Positions 35,188 through 39,915 of a DNA stretch of 39,915 bases are shown here, in pieces. Positions within the stretch are counted from its first letter, which is position 1. Every line of letters starts with the position of its first letter. Position numbers and translations under genes: made by a program. This DNA is from Gracilaria caudata. Lineage: Eukaryota; Rhodophyta; Florideophyceae; Gracilariales; Gracilariaceae. The notes under the pieces were generated by a model, which saw only the letters and a list, made by a program, of their open reading frames with translations, was not told the DNA's origin and searched no databases. The stretch spans positions 1-39,915 of the forward strand of contig JASCIV010000139.1 of assembly GCA_030374735.1 (NCBI GenBank). Reading direction: 5' to 3'.

Positions 35188-37182
35188 TCAGCGGTTCCCG
35201 ACCCAGCCCTCCGACTTTGCTCGTTCACTCACATTCATGCTCCGTCGCTGTGCGTTCTTCACTTCCGCCCCGCTTTCCCTCTTCCTAGCTTTCGTCTTGC
35301 CTGCTGCCCGTTTCTCCGCCTTCTCTTTCGCCTTCAGCTTTGCCTTCACCCTTTCCTTCGCCTCTACTTTTCTCATCTCCTCCTTCACCTTCCTCTTCTT
35401 CTGCTTACCTGCACCGCTCGTAATCATCTTAGCTTGAAGGGAAGCGTCCTTCGCATTTGGTCGAGTACTGTCCTTTGCTGAGCGTTGTGTGATTGTATCT
35501 ACCCTTTTTCGATGCTTCACATCATTGCTTCTGTCCAATGGCTCGCGATATGCTCCTCCTCGCGGTTCCATCCTTATGATATCAATTCCCAATTCGCGAG
35601 CCAATCTAGTCACTACAAAAGCCGTCTCGACGTTCGTGATGCTGATCACGTGACCTTCACCTCCAATGCGTCCGCATCTTCCAGCCCGATGCAGGTAATG
35701 ATCACCGTCTGTCGGCATATCCAAATTGATAACGTGCGTAATCTCGCGAACATCTAACCCTCTAGCCGCCACTTCAGTTGTCACCAACATATTCACCCGT
35801 CCTTTTCTAAATGCAGTCAGCACCTCTGCTCGTTCCAGCTTATGAGCGTTTCCACGTAGTGCCCCTGCCGCAAGTTTCATCTGATGTAGTCTTTGCACCA
35901 CAATGTCTACCCTTCGTGGATCGTCAACGAATACGATCGCTCTCTGTGGAACTGGCTCCGAGTACATGAGCTTTCGAAGCGCATCGATCCGTAGACGAGC
36001 TGGTACCAGGTAGTGCCAGTGAGATATCGTTTTGGGGATTCTTTGTGAACCACCTACACGCAGTAGAACCGGTTCATTCATGTTAGACACTGCAAAATTT
36101 CGAACAGAATCAACGTCGCCAGTCGCCGAAACAAACACTTTCTGGGCGCCTCCAACCGCACGGAGCAGGTATGTGATGTGATTCAAGAACACTTCTTGTA
36201 GACATTGATCGACCTCATCCACCACAAATGTCTGCACGTGTTTCAGATTCAGAACTCTTCCTTCATGCAGTTCTGCCAGACGCCCTGGAGTACCCACAAC
36301 TATGTGCGGCTGTTGTTTCCGTAGCTTTTCTACTTGTCTCGCCGGGTTCGCACCGCCAATCAAAGCCAGATTTCGAATATCTGTGCCTTCAATTAATCGG
36401 TCACATTCCCGAGAAATCTGCATCGCCAATTCTCGTGTAGGAGCAACGATAACAACTTGCGTAGCATCAATATCAATATCCATTTCATCCAAAACTGGGA
36501 GTAGAAACGCTAAGGTCTTCCCGGAACCTGTGTGACTTTGTATCACAATATCCTTTCCATCACTCACGCGAGGTATTGCAGCCAGTTGAACATGGGTGGC
36601 TGTTGTGATTCCAAAGTTCCTTTCCAGATTCTCCACAAGTTCTTCTGTTTCGACCAGTGCTTCGATACCTACGCCGCAGAACATGTCGTTATTGTCCTCG
36701 TCATCGGGTAAAACGCCGCCTTCTTCAATATCAATGTCTACAACACCAGCGTAGCAGTTATTGGTGAGTAGTTTTCTGCTGGTGTCATCCACAGCTCCGA
36801 GGTCCAGAACGCCGTCTTCAACTTCATTCGATGTAACACTTAGACCAGCTTCATCTTTCTTACTTATCGTGCTAATTATGGTGTACCACTCATCTTCCAC
36901 GTCCCATTCGTTGCCTTTGGTATCGCCCTCGGATTCTGTGCCTCCATCATGGATAAGTTTTGGCGCACTTGAAGCACCCTCTTCAGCTTCTGTTTGTTCT
37001 TCTTCGTTGATACCACTTCTTTGATGAGGAATCTCTAGGACCGCCCTTTGAGTGTGTGCTGCAATGGGTCTTCGTCTCTTGACGCATATCTGCCGCTCCA
37101 AATAGCCTCTCCGTCCTCTGAGTTTGTTCGCACTGAAGCACGTCAACACAAAAGCTCCATGCTCATTCCGTCCCGCATACAT
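35188..37182 (-). CDS. DEAD-box RNA helicase with DEVD motif, probably organelle-targeted
   Basis: Encodes 664 residues from the ATG at 37182. The first 60 residues are basic and lack acids early on, fitting a transit peptide; an acidic region follows to about residue 170. The helicase core is complete: Q-motif-like FGITTATHVQ, SHTGSGKT (I), PTRELA (Ia), GG, TPGRL (Ib), VDEVD (II), SAT (III), then AIVFVDD, TTEVAARGLDV (V) and HRAGRCGRIG (VI). Motif II is DEVD rather than DEAD, as I recall in plant RH50-like plastid helicases. The C-terminal 100 residues are extremely rich in Lys, Arg and Ala (VKAKLKAKEKAEKRAAGKTK), probably an RNA-binding tail. A role in organellar rRNA processing is an inference. 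Confidence 0.93.
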   Translation of the reverse strand: MYAGRNEHGAFVLTCFSANKLRGRRGYLERQICVKRRRPIAAHTQRAVLEIPHQRSGINEEEQTEAEEGASSAPKLIHDGGTESEGDTKGNEWDVEDEWYTIISTISKKDEAGLSVTSNEVEDGVLDLGAVDDTSRKLLTNNCYAGVVDIDIEEGGVLPDDEDNNDMFCGVGIEALVETEELVENLERNFGITTATHVQLAAIPRVSDGKDIVIQSHTGSGKTLAFLLPVLDEMDIDIDATQVVIVAPTRELAMQISRECDRLIEGTDIRNLALIGGANPARQVEKLRKQQPHIVVGTPGRLAELHEGRVLNLKHVQTFVVDEVDQCLQEVFLNHITYLLRAVGGAQKVFVSATGDVDSVRNFAVSNMNEPVLLRVGGSQRIPKTISHWHYLVPARLRIDALRKLMYSEPVPQRAIVFVDDPRRVDIVVQRLHQMKLAAGALRGNAHKLERAEVLTAFRKGRVNMLVTTEVAARGLDVREITHVINLDMPTDGDHYLHRAGRCGRIGGEGHVISITNVETAFVVTRLARELGIDIIRMEPRGGAYREPLDRSNDVKHRKRVDTITQRSAKDSTRPNAKDASLQAKMITSGAGKQKKRKVKEEMRKVEAKERVKAKLKAKEKAEKRAAGKTKARKRESGAEVKNAQRRSMNVSERAKSEGWVGNR

Positions 37183-37913
37183 TCTTCAAGATGCTGATTT
37201 TCCTCGAGAAGAGCACCGGCTCGATAGTTGTAGCAGAAAGGATCTTGTTGCATAGCATTGAGGTTCTGTTTTGTTGAGGTGTTCTGGTTTTGTTGATCTC
37301 GTGAACTTTAAAATTAACAAAAATTAAAAAACCATGAAGTAGGCGTCCAGGCAGCCCACGTTTATGCTTCGAACTGATTTTGGGGACTGCTACGGGAAGG
37401 CGAAGACTTCTGTGAAGAAAAGGGTAATGAGAATTCCGTACCGCGGACGGTAGCTAATGCAGTAAGGGTATGGCGGAATCCTCTATGATGTCAGCCTCAT
37501 ACCCTCAGCGCATTCGGAATTCTCTTTATCCTTTACCGTCAATCTGACTGAAGAAGAATACACACTACCCTTGGTATGTTTTATTCCGTTCTTCTGTGAT
37601 CCCGTGAAAACACGTCATCGAAGAAAAAAAGTACTTCTGGGTCAAGATGTACAGACAAGATATGGAAATTTTGCAGGCAAAGAATCACGAGAAACGGATG
37701 AGCAACTCCAGCGCTCCTTTGCTGGTTATGATGTTTCATGAGCATATTTCATATCTTCTATAAGATTCTCTATTAAGGTCAGGGGAATCAGGAAAGTGGG
37801 TTTATGCAGTTGCGGCAAAAGAGAAGGAGCTTTACAGATGTACTTCTTCATCAACAGCCATAGTGTACAGAGCGATAGCTCCAGAGTATTGGCCTTTTCT
37901 TCAATGTATATGT
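37183..37913. other. Spacer between helicase and reductase genes
   Basis: About 730 bases between the helicase start and the reductase stop. The part nearest the helicase is AT-rich with A/T runs near 37310-37335. A nested inverted repeat occupies 37418-37535. No coding sequence is evident. Confidence 0.5.
37418..37535. repeat. Nested inverted repeat (foldback)
   Basis: The outer arms, 37418-37440 and 37513-37535, pair at 19 of 23 positions, including a perfect GAGAATTCCG/CGGAATTCTC core. Between them AGGGTATG (37465-37472) pairs perfectly with CATACCCT (37498-37505). The whole could form one long imperfect hairpin of about 118 bases. Candidates are a small foldback transposon relic or a hairpin RNA; no target-site duplication is evident. 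Confidence 0.6.
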
Positions 37914-38966
37914 CTAAGCATTATTCAACTCATCTATGCCTCTTACGATATGTCCGTATGCTGCCAATGAAGATGCACTCTCTCTGAGGCTCTCCTCCCA
38001 CGGAATCTCCTTCACGCCCAATTGTCGCATCTTGCTATTATCATATGGCAGCTTTGTTCTCGATTTAGTGCTGTCTAGCGGGCGCTGTGGGTATTTCTTG
38101 AAAGTATCATGTTCGCAAAGCTTCCTGTACATATCGACATAAAGCGGTGACTGTGATAATGCCACAATGCGACCCGCCACTTGCTCTTGTTCCAAAGCCA
38201 GAACGTGTGCCATCGCTACTTCGCGAACGTCAATCAAACAACAGTATTGATCTGGAATCATTCCAGGTTTACATCGTGCCACACCACAGCCACGGCCCTC
38301 GAGGAGCTCAAGAAGCATCGCGACACTACCATTCACAGCAGGAAGTAGTGAAGGTCCAACAATATATCCTGGATTAATGCAAACAAGCTGAAGCGACATC
38401 GTCTCCGCCACCTTCCTGGCGACCTTCTCCTGCTGTACTTTGGCTAGTCGGTACGCCCCGTAAGGGTGAGTCATCATTGTCTCCTTGCAGAATTCTTCGT
38501 CGCTCCAACAATTCTCATCCAGCATAGGGGGCATGGTTCGTTGGGCAAGCATGGATGCTGTCGATGAGGTCAATACAATTCTTCTCACACCAGCCCTGGC
38601 TGCTGCAGTAAACAACGCTTCTGTTCCTTCCACGGCCGGTTTGATCTGCTTTTGGAAAGCTTCATCTTTTGTCCTAAACGGTAAACTACCATTCAGGGGA
38701 AGCAGAACGGGCGTCGCAACATGAATGAGAGCTCGGCAACCAGCTAAAGGTTGAAGAAACGATTCTTGCTCTTTCAGATCCATGTGAAGGAGGGAGAGGT
38801 TTTCAGAGCGTGGCAGCGACTTAAGAGCTTGCTGAACATCATTTGTAAAGATAGGTTCGGTGCCGCGCACGACAAAACCGCGAGCGAGAAGAGCGGCAAT
38901 CACATGTGAGCCAACAAATGAAGTTGCGCCAGTTACGAGCACAGATTGCTCTGATGAGGATTCCAT
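37914..38966 (-). CDS. NAD(P)-dependent reductase, extended SDR (dihydroflavonol-reductase-like)
   Basis: The 350-residue protein belongs to the extended short-chain dehydrogenase/reductase superfamily. SVLVTGATSFVGSHVIAALL is the nucleotide-binding GxxGxxG Rossmann motif, CRALIHVATPV the next conserved block, and IVLTSSTASM the strand with the active-site Ser/Thr. YGAYRLAKVQQE supplies the catalytic YxxxK, and INPGYIVGPSLLP follows. The order and spacing match dihydroflavonol-4-reductase, cinnamoyl-CoA reductase and sterol dehydrogenase-like enzymes. The substrate is unknown; carbonyl reduction on a small hydrophobic molecule is typical. The C-terminal block LPYDNSKMRQLGVKEIPWEE recurs in the partial gene at the right edge, so this is one of a tandem pair. 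Confidence 0.93.
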   Translation of the reverse strand: MESSSEQSVLVTGATSFVGSHVIAALLARGFVVRGTEPIFTNDVQQALKSLPRSENLSLLHMDLKEQESFLQPLAGCRALIHVATPVLLPLNGSLPFRTKDEAFQKQIKPAVEGTEALFTAAARAGVRRIVLTSSTASMLAQRTMPPMLDENCWSDEEFCKETMMTHPYGAYRLAKVQQEKVARKVAETMSLQLVCINPGYIVGPSLLPAVNGSVAMLLELLEGRGCGVARCKPGMIPDQYCCLIDVREVAMAHVLALEQEQVAGRIVALSQSPLYVDMYRKLCEHDTFKKYPQRPLDSTKSRTKLPYDNSKMRQLGVKEIPWEESLRESASSLAAYGHIVRGIDELNNA

Positions 38967-39768
38967 TGTTCTAAAGTCTCAGCTTTTCTCAAATGTCGTT
39001 TTCTCTCTCTCTTGCTTGAAAGTACTTTTTGTTGGCCATGAAAAGGCTAGTCTTTGCCGGAGACCCAACCGGTGATCCGTTTCGCTTCCGTAATGAGATG
39101 AGAAGTCAGGCACACCACGTGAAGGCAGATCGCTTGGGCCCTCAAAGTATCGCTGTCTGCTAAGGCGAACTTGAACGTTCTCTGTGTCTTGCGTCGGTGC
39201 AGGTGAAAACTACAGTATGCTTGAGACAATTTGTTAGAGCCTTTGAGAAACTTGCTACAAGTACATTTGCTTATGCCTCTCTAATATCCTGGTTGGGGCA
39301 CTTTTTGTTAGCTCAGTAGATTCGTCGTCATAGTCTTCTAACCCTTAGCCTCGTGGTGCGAACAAAGTTACAATGGAACACAAAATTCTTGAATAGATGT
39401 TCGTTTTACTGCGTTTTACAGCCTTTAGCCAGTCTCTCTGTCATGAAGTTCCGCATGGGGCTAGCCGTTACACTGCTCCTAATTGTTTTAGAAGCTGAGA
39501 CTACTTGTGAAAAAGATATCCCTTCATCTCAGAACCCCAGCTGAGTACACTAAGATCCTCAGCCGCGGAGCAGCAGACGAGGACACCGAAAGTTTATATA
39601 GTGGTATCAAAGGAAGGTTTGTACAGCAGCCTGCGACTAAATATCAAGCTGAACTTCGCATCAACTAAGTTGTACTTTTCAGCGACGAGGTATATCTTAA
39701 AGGAAAAGACGGGTTATTATAAACATAGTCCGGGACCACATGGCATCAAACGTTCCGAGTACAGTACA
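38967..39768. other. Spacer between the two reductase genes
   Basis: About 800 bases. A short plus-strand frame at 39443-39544 encodes 33 residues beginning like a signal peptide (MKFRMGLAVTLLLIVLEAET), but it is too short to call a gene. A CACGTG box lies near 39116, within 160 bases of the reductase start at 38966. Nothing else is seen. Confidence 0.4.
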
Positions 39769-39915
39769 TCATATGCTTTTTGTTGAAGCCAGGGACTCCG
39801 CAGTCGCTCTTATGGTTTCTTCCCAAGGAATCTCCTTAACTCCTAATTTCCTCACTTTACTGTTATCAAGAAGTGGAGGAGTGTTCAGTGTTTGAGACGC
39901 ATCGACTTGTCGCTC
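39769..39915 (-). CDS. C-terminal end of a second, paralogous SDR reductase (cut by window edge)
   Basis: The minus strand is open from the right edge to TGA at 39769-39771, giving the last 48 residues. The segment PPLLDNSKVRKLGVKEIPWE and then ETIRATAESLAS matches the C-terminus of the complete reductase at 37914-38966 (LPYDNSKMRQLGVKEIPWEE, then SLRESASSLAA) almost position for position. The gene therefore lies in tandem with it, same strand, about 800 bases upstream. The catalytic part lies outside the window. Confidence 0.88.
   Translation of the reverse strand, partial: ERQVDASQTLNTPPLLDNSKVRKLGVKEIPWEETIRATAESLASTKSI

Noticed and set aside
39443..39544. 33-residue signal-peptide-like frame
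   Set aside because: Too short, no neighbour or repeat support, and the hydrophobic run could be chance.
1..39915. CRISPR array, prophage, bacterial operon, toxin-antitoxin or biosynthetic cluster
   Set aside because: No spaced direct repeats, phage genes or co-directional pathway genes are present; the content is eukaryotic housekeeping plus retrotransposon remains.

Overview
This window is nuclear DNA from a eukaryote with compact, mostly intron-free genes. Eukaryote-only proteins settle the domain: eIF2-beta, an RNA polymerase III C82/RPC3 subunit, the spliceosome factor CWC15, an Rpr2/Rpp21-type RNase P subunit and a full-length P-glycoprotein-type ABC transporter. Nearly every gene is one uninterrupted reading frame; the one intron I can define well is an 80-base GT-AG intron in an RNase H1 gene. 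Several proteins start with basic, Ser/Arg-rich stretches that look like organelle transit peptides (TrpD, the helicase, a METTL17/Rsm22 methyltransferase, a small basic protein). A stand-alone TrpD with a presequence plus rare introns fits an intron-poor alga, perhaps a red alga. That assignment is a guess; other protists and fungi are not excluded.

Layout. 1-2,010: 5' part of a decayed Ty3/gypsy-type LTR retrotransposon on the minus strand (LTR, primer binding site, gag, protease fragment), running off the left edge. 2,050-2,625: repeat debris, with the tail of a non-LTR retrotransposon, a duplicated 80-base block and a (TG)19 microsatellite. 3,493-11,023: OHCU decarboxylase, a basic organelle-type protein, a small frame-broken gene, METTL17/Rsm22, eIF2-beta, TruA-type pseudouridine synthase and RNase P subunit. 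11,024-14,210: gene-poor, with one fragmented membrane-protein-like locus. 14,211-20,351: tRNA-Ser(GCU), lipoate-protein ligase, anthranilate phosphoribosyltransferase, a coiled-coil nuclear-type protein and biotin-protein ligase. 20,708-28,147: ABC transporter, RPC3 and RNase H1. 29,863-38,966: CWC15, a CAMK-type kinase, galactokinase, a DEAD-box (DEVD) helicase and an NAD-dependent reductase. 39,769-39,915: C-terminus of a second, paralogous reductase.

The genes do not form a pathway. Themes are housekeeping RNA metabolism (pseudouridylation, RNase P, Pol III, splicing, helicase, RNase H1), cofactor attachment (lipoate and biotin ligases) and single steps of purine, tryptophan and galactose metabolism. 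Strands alternate often, with short divergent and convergent spacers, so co-regulation is plausible only for close divergent pairs such as 5,070/5,112.

I looked for an undescribed system and do not see a convincing one. The items most worth checking are the fragmented membrane-protein locus at 13,107-14,150, the frame-broken gene at 5,112-5,404, the reversed zinc knuckle in gag, the foldback at 37,418-37,535, the promoter repeats at 15,471-15,569 and 34,887-34,906, and the internally duplicated coiled-coil protein with a shugoshin-like tail.
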